Assembly (NCBI GenBank): GCA_902595525.1
Contig: CACJQJ010000021.1
Span: 1 to 6,009 of the forward strand
Source of the DNA: an uncultured Alphaproteobacteria bacterium
GTDB taxonomy: Bacteria; Pseudomonadota; Alphaproteobacteria; HIMB59
Length of the DNA stretch: 6,009 nt
Reading direction: 5' to 3'
The notes under the pieces are model-generated. The model saw nothing but the letters and a program-made list of their open reading frames with translations. It searched no databases and was not told the DNA's origin. A program made the position numbers and the translations under genes. Numbering within the stretch: position 1 is the first letter of the stretch; every line of letters begins with the position of its first letter. Positions 1 through 5,638 of this stretch are shown piece after piece.

Positions 1-481
1 TGTTTTATTTAAATCTATCTGTTCCCAGCAAATATCTGTTTCTGCTGCTATGTCTATTTACAAAAAGTCTAAGAGTATAATTGGCCCAATAAATTTTAAA
101 AATTTTAAAACTAATAAAAGTAAAATAAAAAATTTACCTTTAAGTAAAAATAAGAAAAAATGTTTAAAATCACTTCTAAATAATTATCATTTAGTAAATG
201 ATATAAAGTTAAGCAACAGTAATTTTGAAAAAGTAAACAATAATTTAACTCAAATTTTTGGCATTGGTAAATGGACTGCTGAAATGTTCTCTATATTTTA
301 TTTGGGTTTGCCTAACATAATGCCATTAGGAGACCTTGGTTTCATTAATGCCTATAAGAAATTTTATAGAGATAAAAATTTATCTAAATTTTCTTTTCAT
401 TCTAACAAATGGCGAAATTATTCAACTATTGTAACATGGTATCTGTGGTCATCTTACGACTCAGAACCCTTATATTTATAA
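1..481 (+). CDS. alkA: AlkA-type DNA-3-methyladenine glycosylase (HhH-GPD family), 5'-truncated by window edge
   Basis: This is the C-terminal part of a monofunctional base-excision repair glycosylase that removes alkylated purines such as 3-methyladenine from DNA in the cytoplasm. The frame (first whole codon at base 2) is open to the left edge. The codons before the ATG at 50 read SQQISVSAA, which matches the conserved QQ(V/I)SVxAA helix of the family, so that ATG is an internal Met and the real start lies outside the window. Counting from that Met, the helix-hairpin-helix reads GIGKWTAEM (residues 71-79). Trp75 stands where bifunctional enzymes such as endonuclease III have their lyase lysine, as expected for a monofunctional enzyme. 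PLGDLG (92-97) holds the expected catalytic Asp95. The C-terminus, ending in WYLWSS and a short tail, looks complete. A lysine-rich stretch lies at residues 5-40. The family is secure; the exact orthologue name is less so. Confidence 0.85.
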   Translation, partial: VLFKSICSQQISVSAAMSIYKKSKSIIGPINFKNFKTNKSKIKNLPLSKNKKKCLKSLLNNYHLVNDIKLSNSNFEKVNNNLTQIFGIGKWTAEMFSIFYLGLPNIMPLGDLGFINAYKKFYRDKNLSKFSFHSNKWRNYSTIVTWYLWSSYDSEPLYL

Positions 482-489
482 TTTTATCC

Positions 490-526
490 TAAATTAAAAA
501 AAACAATTTAATCTTTAAAAAAAGGA
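490..526 (+). promoter_or_regulatory. Weak candidate promoter and Shine-Dalgarno for the transporter operon
   Basis: The 59-nt gap between the glycosylase and the ATPase gene contains TTTAAT at 507-512 (5 of 6 to the -10 consensus). A poor -35 candidate, TTATCC, lies at 484-489 with a 17-bp spacer. AAGGA at 522-526 is the only Shine-Dalgarno-like site before the ATG at 541, and its 14-nt spacing is long. In DNA this AT-rich, a 5-of-6 match to -10 is expected often by chance, so transcription could equally run through from the glycosylase gene. Confidence 0.22.
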
Positions 527-540
527 ATCTATTAATATTT

Positions 541-2043
541 ATGCAATCCATAGTTGAATTTAAAAATATTTTTAAATCCTATCCCGGAGTAATAGCAAAT
601 GATGATGTATCCTTTAATATTAAAGAACAATCTATCCATGCTATCTTGGGTGAAAATGGCGCTGGAAAGTCAACACTAGTAAAAATTTTATATGGTCATG
701 TGAAACCTGATAGTGGTGAAATTTTAATAAATTCTGATTTAGCAATAATTAATTCACCATCTACTGCGAAGAACTTAGGTATAAATATGGTTTTTCAACA
801 TTTCAGTTTATTTGAGTCACTTACTGTTGCTGAAAATTTAATCTTGGGTATGAATGAAAATATATCTTTAACTAAATTAAAAGATAAATCTAAGACAATT
901 TGTGATAAGTATGGTTTCAACTTAAGTTTAAACTCTCCTATAAGTTCTCTATCTGTCGGTCAGAGGCAATCCGTAGAAATAGTTAGATCATTATTGAATA
1001 ATCCAAAAATTCTTATCATGGACGAGCCAACTTCTGTTCTTACACCAGATGAAATTACTAAATTATTTAAAATTATAAAAAACTTAGTTAAAGACGGATT
1101 AACAGTAATTTTTATATCCCATAAATTAGAAGAAATTATAAATCTGTCTGATTATGTAACAATTATGAGAAATGGAAAAGTAGTAAGCACAATTTCAACA
1201 CAAAATGAAAATCCTGAAACTTTAGGATATAAAATGTTAGGCTATAAAGTGTCCAAAGCAAAACAGGTCAGCGACATTAATTTTTCTCAAGAAATTTTTA
1301 ATATTAAAAATTTATCTACTCAATCTAAAGATCCATTTACAGTTAATTTAAATAAAATTGATTTAAATTTAAAAAAGGGACAAATTTTTGGCATAGCTGG
1401 AGTGGCAGGAAATGGCCAGAAAGAATTAATGGAAATTCTACTAAATGAAAACGATTATGAATTTAGTGGAGATATTTTTTTCAAAGATTTAAACATTAAT
1501 CATCTATCTACATTTCAAAGAAAATGTCTATCTATATCATATGTCACTGAAGAAAGGTTAGGACATAGTGCAGTGCCTGAGATGTCCTTATCTGAAAATA
1601 TATTTTTAAGTATGAACCACAAAAGTGAATTTAAAAAAGGTGATTTTATAAACTTTGAAAAGATTAACTCTTTTGCAAATGATGTAATAAAAAATTTCAA
1701 CGTTGATACTCCCTCATATAATGTCAAAGCTGGTAAACTCTCTGGTGGAAATCTTCAAAAATTTATTATTGGAAGAGAAATTATGTCAAATCCTGATCTA
1801 TTAATTTTATCTCAGCCTACATGGGGCATAGATGCAGGTTCTGAAGCATTTATTAAGAAAACAATTGTAGAATTATCGCAAAAAGGAGTATCTATAATTA
1901 TTATTTCACATGATTTAGATGAATTACTTGAAGTATGTCACAAAATATCTGTTTTATATGAGGGGTCTTTATCAAAACCCTTAAATGTAGAAAATATCAA
2001 TATCGCCAAATTAGGCAAGTACATGGGTGGTCTATTTGATTAG
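541..2043 (+). CDS. ABC transporter ATP-binding protein, double NBD, BMP/nucleoside-type importer
   Basis: This 500-residue cytoplasmic ATPase has two fused nucleotide-binding domains and powers the importer formed with the next two permeases. NBD1 is complete: Walker A GENGAGKST (37-45), Q-loop Gln86, signature LSVGQRQ (137-143), Walker B and catalytic Glu in ILIMDEPTS (157-165), and H-loop His194. NBD2 has a degenerate Walker A, GVAGNGQKEL (287-296), a good signature LSGGNLQ (400-406), and SQPT (424-427) where Walker B would normally end in DEPT. Gln425 therefore replaces the catalytic Glu; H-loop His457 is present. One competent and one degenerate site is the usual pattern in the RbsA/MglA and nucleoside-type (YufO/NupA-like) ATPases. 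The VTEERLGHSAVPEMSL block (335-350) favours the BMP/nucleoside branch over the sugar branch. Length is normal for the family. The start at 541 gives the expected N-terminus and no canonical in-frame start lies just upstream. The 3' end overlaps the next gene by 17 nt. Confidence 0.93.
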   Translation: MQSIVEFKNIFKSYPGVIANDDVSFNIKEQSIHAILGENGAGKSTLVKILYGHVKPDSGEILINSDLAIINSPSTAKNLGINMVFQHFSLFESLTVAENLILGMNENISLTKLKDKSKTICDKYGFNLSLNSPISSLSVGQRQSVEIVRSLLNNPKILIMDEPTSVLTPDEITKLFKIIKNLVKDGLTVIFISHKLEEIINLSDYVTIMRNGKVVSTISTQNENPETLGYKMLGYKVSKAKQVSDINFSQEIFNIKNLSTQSKDPFTVNLNKIDLNLKKGQIFGIAGVAGNGQKELMEILLNENDYEFSGDIFFKDLNINHLSTFQRKCLSISYVTEERLGHSAVPEMSLSENIFLSMNHKSEFKKGDFINFEKINSFANDVIKNFNVDTPSYNVKAGKLSGGNLQKFIIGREIMSNPDLLILSQPTWGIDAGSEAFIKKTIVELSQKGVSIIIISHDLDELLEVCHKISVLYEGSLSKPLNVENINIAKLGKYMGGLFD

Positions 2044-3088
2044 AGTGCAATTAAGGGAGGATTACTCAAATTTCATATTTTATTTGTCACCATTAGTTGC
2101 TGTCGCTTTAACTTTATTTTTTGGCTCATTTATTTTTTTAATTTTGGATTTAAGTCCAATCGAGTCTTTTAAAATTTTTTTTATTAGTCCTATTTCAAAC
2201 TCTTATGGTATCTCGGAATTATTTGTAAAAGCCACACCACTTGCAATTATAGCTTTAGGATTATCTTATTGTTTTAAAAACAATATTTACAACATAGGAG
2301 CAGAGGGGCAACTAACAATGGGAGCAATATTTGGTGGCGGTATTGGACTTTTATTCAATGACTCACATAGTATTTTTTTACTTCCATTAATGATTTTTTT
2401 TGGTGCTATTGGTGGAGCATTTTGGGCTACTATACCAGCCATCCTTAAAACAAAATTTAATACCAATGAAATTTTAACTAGCTTGATGTTAACCTATGTT
2501 GCACTATTTATATTAGATTATTTTGTTGTTGGTCCCTGGAAAGATCCTGCTGGATATGGTTTGCCCAAATCAATGCCTTTTCCTGATGCTGGAAGACTTC
2601 CTGTATTAATTGATGGCCTTCGTGTTCACATTGGTGTCTATTTTGCATTAATAATTTGTTTGATAACTTATATTGTTTACAACAAAACATTATTTGGTTT
2701 CAAACTTAAAGTTACTGGCTTAAGTTCAAAAGCATCTCAATATGCTGGTTTTAAATTTAATACTTTAATTTTTTATACTTTTGTCATAAGTGGAGCATGC
2801 GCAGGATTAGCTGGGCTATTTGAGGTTTCAGGACCTATAGGTTTATTGTATAGAGATATTTCTCCTAATTATGGTTTTACTGCAATTATTGTTGCATTTT
2901 TGGGTAGATTGAACCCTTTTGGAATAATTTTGTCCTCTTTACTAATAGCACTAACATATTTAGGAGCTGAGGATGCACAATTATTTTTAAAGATACCCTC
3001 GGCTGTAGGTTTTGTATTCCAAGGTTTAGTTCTATTCTTTTTGTTGGGCACAGATTTTTTAAATAAATATAAGTTGCTTATTAAATGA
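2027..3088 (+). CDS. ABC transporter permease 1, BMP/nucleoside-type (YufP/NupB-like)
   Basis: This inner-membrane permease of about 353 residues is one half of the importer channel. It has about nine to ten hydrophobic segments. The family hallmark IGAEGQLTMGA (90-100) follows VKATPLAIIALGLS. NTNEILTSLML (145-155) and the loop GFKLKVTGLSSKASQYAG (224-241) fit the family's cytoplasmic region that contacts the ATPase, and GFTAIIVAFLGRLNPFG (283-299) is the conserved late segment. The start is uncertain. GTG at 2027 lies inside the ATPase gene (17-nt overlap), but TTG at 2036 and GTG at 2045, just past the ATPase stop, are also in frame. Homology around RVQLREDYSNF suggests that translation begins at or before 2045. 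A strong Shine-Dalgarno-like AAGGGAGG at 2053-2060 lies downstream of all three and has no good in-frame start after it. The 3' end overlaps the next gene as ATGA, which points to translational coupling. Confidence 0.92.
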   Translation: MVYLIRVQLREDYSNFIFYLSPLVAVALTLFFGSFIFLILDLSPIESFKIFFISPISNSYGISELFVKATPLAIIALGLSYCFKNNIYNIGAEGQLTMGAIFGGGIGLLFNDSHSIFLLPLMIFFGAIGGAFWATIPAILKTKFNTNEILTSLMLTYVALFILDYFVVGPWKDPAGYGLPKSMPFPDAGRLPVLIDGLRVHIGVYFALIICLITYIVYNKTLFGFKLKVTGLSSKASQYAGFKFNTLIFYTFVISGACAGLAGLFEVSGPIGLLYRDISPNYGFTAIIVAFLGRLNPFGIILSSLLIALTYLGAEDAQLFLKIPSAVGFVFQGLVLFFLLGTDFLNKYKLLIK

Positions 3089-3954
3089 GTATTGAATTAA
3101 TTATAGGTATCTTAAATATAGTTTTAATATCGACTACTCCTCTTGTTTTTGCTGGTATTGGCGAATTAGTTACTGAAAAAAGTGGTGTCCTCAATCTCGG
3201 ATTAGAGGGATTAATGCTAGTTGGAGCGGTAACTGGATTTATTACTTTAGTTTTAACTGGAAATTATTTCTATTCCTTATTTTTATCCATAATATCTGGA
3301 ATAATTTTATCGGGAATATTTGCTTTTTTAGTTTTAAACCTTATGACTAATCAAATAGCGACCGGATTAGCATTAACTATTTTTGGTATTGGCTTAAGTG
3401 CGATGCTTGGTAAGAAATTTGGTGGAACACCTATAGATGGATTGAATCCATACTATTTCATAGTGATTTCTTTTTTGTTAGTTTTTTTTGTTGCTTATTT
3501 CTTATCAAAAACAAAAACTGGCCTCATAGTCAGAGCTGTTGGCGAGAATCATAACTCAGCATATGCTTTGGGATATAACGTTATAAAAACAAGATATATA
3601 ACGATAATATTCGGCGGTGTAATGAGTTCTCTCGCAGGTTATTACATTTCTATATGTTATGCACCTATGTGGCAGGAGGGAATGACTGCTGGTAGGGGTT
3701 GGATAGCCCTAGCTTTAGTTGTTTTTGCAACTTGGAAGCCTTGGAGATTATTAGTAGGCGCATATATTTTTGGAGGCGTTGCTATTATGCAAATGAACCT
3801 ACAAGCCATAGGTGTTAAATTACCTGGTCAATTTTTTAACATGATGCCTTATTTGGCTACAATTATTGTATTAGTTTTTATTTCATCTAACAAACTTAGA
3901 CTTAAACTTAGTGCACCATCATCTTTAAATATACCTTTCGAAAAAAATCAATAG
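3085..3954 (+). CDS. ABC transporter permease 2, BMP/nucleoside-type (YufQ/NupC-like)
   Basis: This 289-residue inner-membrane permease is the second half of the importer channel. The diagnostic N-terminal block of this subfamily is present, GELVTEKSGVLNLGLEGLML (26-45), a region shared with other branched-chain-type permeases. The coupling loop is RAVGENHNSAYALGYNV (150-166). TAGRGWIALALVVFATWKPW (201-220) is the strongest family signature. The GRGWIALALVVFA and TWKPW wording, together with the late MPYLATIIVLVFIS block, resembles proteobacterial BMP-transporter permeases more than the Gram-positive ones; that comparison is from memory. About eight hydrophobic segments are visible. The ATG overlaps the preceding TGA stop by 4 nt (ATGA at 3085-3088), so it is probably translated by coupling to permease 1. 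The gene ends the tightly packed run; the binding-protein gene follows after 150 nt and looks separately controlled. Confidence 0.93.
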   Translation: MSIELIIGILNIVLISTTPLVFAGIGELVTEKSGVLNLGLEGLMLVGAVTGFITLVLTGNYFYSLFLSIISGIILSGIFAFLVLNLMTNQIATGLALTIFGIGLSAMLGKKFGGTPIDGLNPYYFIVISFLLVFFVAYFLSKTKTGLIVRAVGENHNSAYALGYNVIKTRYITIIFGGVMSSLAGYYISICYAPMWQEGMTAGRGWIALALVVFATWKPWRLLVGAYIFGGVAIMQMNLQAIGVKLPGQFFNMMPYLATIIVLVFISSNKLRLKLSAPSSLNIPFEKNQ

Positions 3955-3979
3955 GTTATCCACTTATTTTTTTTCATAT

Positions 3980-4001
3980 AAAGGGCATCCATTTCCTTTT
4001 T
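3980..4001 (+). terminator. Weak candidate intrinsic terminator after the permease genes
   Basis: AAAGG (3980-3984) can pair with CCTTT (3995-3999), with one further G-U pair inside and an 8-nt loop, and a run of five T ends at 4001. It sits 26 nt after the permease stop, where a terminator would separate the ATPase-permease run from the binding-protein gene. The stem is short with only two G-C pairs, so it may be chance or only partly effective. Confidence 0.28.
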
Positions 4002-4009
4002 GTTATAAA
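4001..4009 (+). promoter_or_regulatory. Candidate upstream extended -10 for the binding-protein gene
   Basis: TGTTATAAA reads as an extended -10 element (TG, one base, then TATAAA, 5 of 6 to consensus). No convincing -35 lies 16-18 bp upstream, which an extended -10 may tolerate. Transcripts from here would begin near 4016, so the inverted repeat at 4020-4073 would form a hairpin at their very 5' end. This is a motif match only. Confidence 0.3.
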
Positions 4010-4019
4010 TTAATTACAT

Positions 4020-4073
4020 ATTCATTATTAACTAGATTCATTATTTATTAATGAAATTAGCTCTATAATGAAT
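4020..4073. repeat. Nested inverted repeat (four copies of an ATTCATTA-like unit) upstream of the binding-protein gene
   Basis: ATTCATTATT occurs twice in direct orientation (4020-4029 and 4036-4045). Its complement occurs as TAATGAA (4049-4055) and ATAATGAAT (4065-4073). The outer arms 4020-4028 and 4065-4073 pair perfectly over 9 bp. The inner arms 4032-4043 and 4049-4060 pair over 12 positions with one mismatch and one G-T, around a 5-base loop. Outer and inner dyads share a centre near 4046. The right outer arm overlaps the TATAAT at 4064-4069. This could be a tandem operator for a dimeric regulator, an mRNA hairpin, or a low-GC terminator, since a T-rich stretch follows. Function is inferred from position only. 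Confidence 0.6.
4064..4069 (+). promoter_or_regulatory. Consensus -10 box for the binding-protein gene
   Basis: A perfect TATAAT lies 35 nt before the ATG at 4105, giving an expected transcript start near 4076 and a leader of roughly 28 nt that includes the Shine-Dalgarno site. The -35 region at 17-bp spacing (TTATTT, 4041-4046) is poor, so an activator or strong -10 dependence is possible. A separate promoter would fit the common need for more binding protein than permease. Confidence 0.45.
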
Positions 4074-4093
4074 TTTATTAATTTTAAAAAGAT

Positions 4094-4097
4094 AGGA
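4094..4097 (+). promoter_or_regulatory. Shine-Dalgarno site of the binding-protein gene
   Basis: AGGA ends 7 nt before the ATG at 4105, which is ideal spacing. It is the best ribosome-binding site in the window, consistent with high expression of the binding protein, and it fixes this start because the signal peptide begins here. Confidence 0.65.
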
Positions 4098-4104
4098 TTT
4101 AAAT

Positions 4105-5175
4105 ATGTTAAGAAAAATACTTACTATTCTCTCATTTTTAGCTGTAATTTCTGTATCCGCAGTTCACGCTGATCAAAAGAAAATTGGCTTTATTTATATT
4201 GGCCCTCCGGGTGATCACGGATGGACATATATGCATGATCAAGGCAGAATTTACATGGAAAATGCTCTCGGAGACTCAATTTCAACAACTTATATAGAAA
4301 ATGTTCCTGAGAATGCAGATGCAGTTCGAGCTATAAGAAAATTAGCTGCATCAGGTCATGATCTAATTTTCACAACGTCTTTCAATTACATGGATCAAAC
4401 TCTTGAGGTAGCTAAAGAGTTTCCAGATGTCAAATTCGAGCACGCTACAGGGTTTAAGAGAATGGATAATGTTTCAACGTATTCTGCAAGATTTTATGAG
4501 GGTAGAACTATTATTGGACACATTGCCGGCAAAATGACAAAGACTAATACCATTGGATATATAGTTTCTTTTCCAATACCAGAGGTAATAAGAGGAATTA
4601 ATGCATTTTATTTAGCTGCCTCTAAAGTCAATCCTGACGTAAAAATTAAAATTATTTGGAATTACTCTTGGTATGACCCTGGAAAAGAGGCTGATGCAGC
4701 TAACACTTTGATAAACCAAGGTGCGGATATTATAGTTCAACATACAGACTCATATGCACCCTGCCAAGCAGCCGAAAAAGCTGGGGTTCTTGCTTTCGGT
4801 CAGGCCTCAAATCAAGAGGCATTTTGCCCAAATTCTCACATGACTTCGATTGAGGATATTTGGGGACCTTACTATGCTGCAAAAGCTCAAGCAGTTGTTG
4901 ACGGCACATGGTCGTCCGAAGATACATGGCATGGGTTTAAGGACGGTATGGTAGAAATGTCACCTTATAACACAAAACTCTTACCATTAGACTTAATTTT
5001 GGAAGCAAAAAATATGGAAACAGCAATTGAAAATGGAACTCTTCATTCATTCGAAGGTCCAATTTATAATCAAGCTGGTGAGCTAGTTGTTAAAGAGGGC
5101 GAAGTTGCTGATGATGGTATGTTGGCCTCTATGATGTTCTATGTTCAAGGTATTGACGGAGAGGTGCCTCAATAG
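4105..5175 (+). CDS. BMP-family periplasmic substrate-binding protein of a nucleoside-type ABC importer
   Basis: This 356-residue protein captures the substrate in the periplasm and delivers it to the two permeases. Residues 1-22 form a signal peptide: basic MLRK, a hydrophobic core, and a probable type I cleavage site VHA|D after Ala22. There is no lipobox cysteine, so it is a soluble periplasmic protein, unlike the TmpC/PnrA and Gram-positive lipoproteins. BMP-family blocks follow in order: GPPGDHGWTYMHDQGR (33-48), VPENADAVRAIRKLAASGHD, FTTSFNYMD (89-97), FEHATGFKRMDNVSTYSARF, SFPIPEVIRGINAFYLAA (154-171), WYDPGKEADAA, QHTDSYAP, FGQASN, and WGPYYAAKAQAVVDGTW. These match the proteobacterial BMP clade. 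The mature protein has exactly two cysteines, Cys220 and Cys241, in neighbouring conserved blocks. Characterised family members bind nucleosides, chiefly purine ones, and the nearby gpt-like gene supports a purine ligand, but this clade's ligand cannot be read from sequence. Base composition is visibly less AT-rich than in its neighbours. Confidence 0.93.
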   Translation: MLRKILTILSFLAVISVSAVHADQKKIGFIYIGPPGDHGWTYMHDQGRIYMENALGDSISTTYIENVPENADAVRAIRKLAASGHDLIFTTSFNYMDQTLEVAKEFPDVKFEHATGFKRMDNVSTYSARFYEGRTIIGHIAGKMTKTNTIGYIVSFPIPEVIRGINAFYLAASKVNPDVKIKIIWNYSWYDPGKEADAANTLINQGADIIVQHTDSYAPCQAAEKAGVLAFGQASNQEAFCPNSHMTSIEDIWGPYYAAKAQAVVDGTWSSEDTWHGFKDGMVEMSPYNTKLLPLDLILEAKNMETAIENGTLHSFEGPIYNQAGELVVKEGEVADDGMLASMMFYVQGIDGEVPQ

Positions 5176-5189
5176 AATAAAATAAATAT

Positions 5190-5615
5190 TTAATCCTGTT
5201 CCCAAGGGAAAACAAGCCAGTCTTTATCTTTAAAATCATATAAATGAAGGTCGGCTTGTTTTTTTCCTGAAGTCTTAGCATATAAAACTACAAATTTTGA
5301 GTTTGGCATCATATCTTTAACTATTTTTGCCGTATCGCCACTATCAACTAAATCATCAATAACAACCAGTTTTTTCTCGGACTTAATTCTTTTAAAAATC
5401 ATGATATCAGTATTTTTTTTTCTATCAGAGTACGTTTTCAGAGCTATAACATCAATATCTTGAATTCCTAAATAATTAGCAATAATAGATCCTGGTATAA
5501 GACCACCCCTAGATATAAGAATTAGTTTTTTTGGTTTATATTTTTTTTTTATTAATTTTGCTAATTTTATACAATCAGAATGTATATCGTGATAGCTTAA
5601 AAAAACCTGTTTCAT
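5190..5615 (-). CDS. gpt: Xanthine-guanine phosphoribosyltransferase (Gpt-like)
   Basis: This is a 141-residue cytoplasmic purine-salvage enzyme. The family transfers phosphoribose from PRPP to guanine or xanthine (hypoxanthine more weakly) to give GMP or XMP. Compared from memory with E. coli Gpt, colinear blocks are SRGGLIPG (35-42, phosphate-binding loop), the PRPP motif VVIDDLVDSGDTA (84-96, with Asp87, Asp88 and Asp91), AKTSGK (113-118, with the base-contacting Lys114), and DWLVFPWE (132-139, with Trp133 at the purine-stacking position). It is about ten residues shorter than E. coli Gpt, lacking the tail after PWD. The ATG at 5615 aligns with the E. coli N-terminus. No Shine-Dalgarno precedes it; a TATAAT lies six bases upstream, so a leaderless transcript is likely. 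It converges on the binding-protein gene with 14 nt between stops. Together with the importer it suggests purine uptake and salvage. A general purine PRT is the alternative. Confidence 0.87.
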   Translation of the reverse strand: MKQVFLSYHDIHSDCIKLAKLIKKKYKPKKLILISRGGLIPGSIIANYLGIQDIDVIALKTYSDRKKNTDIMIFKRIKSEKKLVVIDDLVDSGDTAKIVKDMMPNSKFVVLYAKTSGKKQADLHLYDFKDKDWLVFPWEQD

Positions 5616-5621
5616 TCAAGG

Positions 5622-5629
5622 ATTATAAT
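5622..5629. promoter_or_regulatory. Palindromic, bidirectional -10 box (ATTATAAT) between gpt and the divergent gene
   Basis: ATTATAAT is its own reverse complement and contains TATAAT on both strands: 5624-5629 on + and 5627-5622 on -. The gap between the two start codons is only 23 nt. On the - strand a TTGCTT lies 16 bp upstream (5649-5644) as a fair -35, and transcription would begin at or next to the gpt ATG. On the + strand the -35 is poor, and the start would fall about two bases before the ATG at 5639. Neither gene has a Shine-Dalgarno site, which fits leaderless transcripts. Chance is a real alternative in DNA this AT-rich. Confidence 0.45.
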
Positions 5630-5638
5630 AAAATATAA

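Noticed and set aside
92..150. AAATTTTAAA-like low-complexity repeats inside the glycosylase gene.
   Set aside because: They encode a lysine- and asparagine-rich stretch in frame and show no regular unit or spacing.
490..510. TAAATT...AATTTA inverted repeat between the glycosylase and ATPase genes as a terminator.
   Set aside because: The stem is 6 bp of A-T pairs only with a 9-nt loop and no clean T-run after it, as expected by chance in this composition.
1803..1830. Gln in place of the catalytic Glu (SQPT) and the degenerate Walker A of the second ATPase domain as possible inactivating mutations.
   Set aside because: An asymmetric second site is normal in this double-domain ATPase family, so it is not evidence of decay.
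3940..3975. GAAAAAAA and TTTTTTTC flanking the permease 2 stop as a terminator hairpin.
   Set aside because: The 8-bp stem has one G-C pair and a 20-nt loop, and the A-run simply encodes Glu-Lys-Asn. The GGTTATCC between them gives only two G-C pairs.
3955..4104. A purine riboswitch or other known aptamer in the 150-nt leader region before the binding-protein gene.
   Set aside because: I see no three-way-junction arrangement or conserved purine-aptamer core, and the only strong structure is the nested AT-rich inverted repeat.
5183..5192. TAAATATTTA perfect palindrome between the convergent genes.
   Set aside because: It is a 10-bp A-T palindrome with no loop, partly inside the gpt stop codon; there is no stem strength for a terminator and no second copy to suggest an operator.
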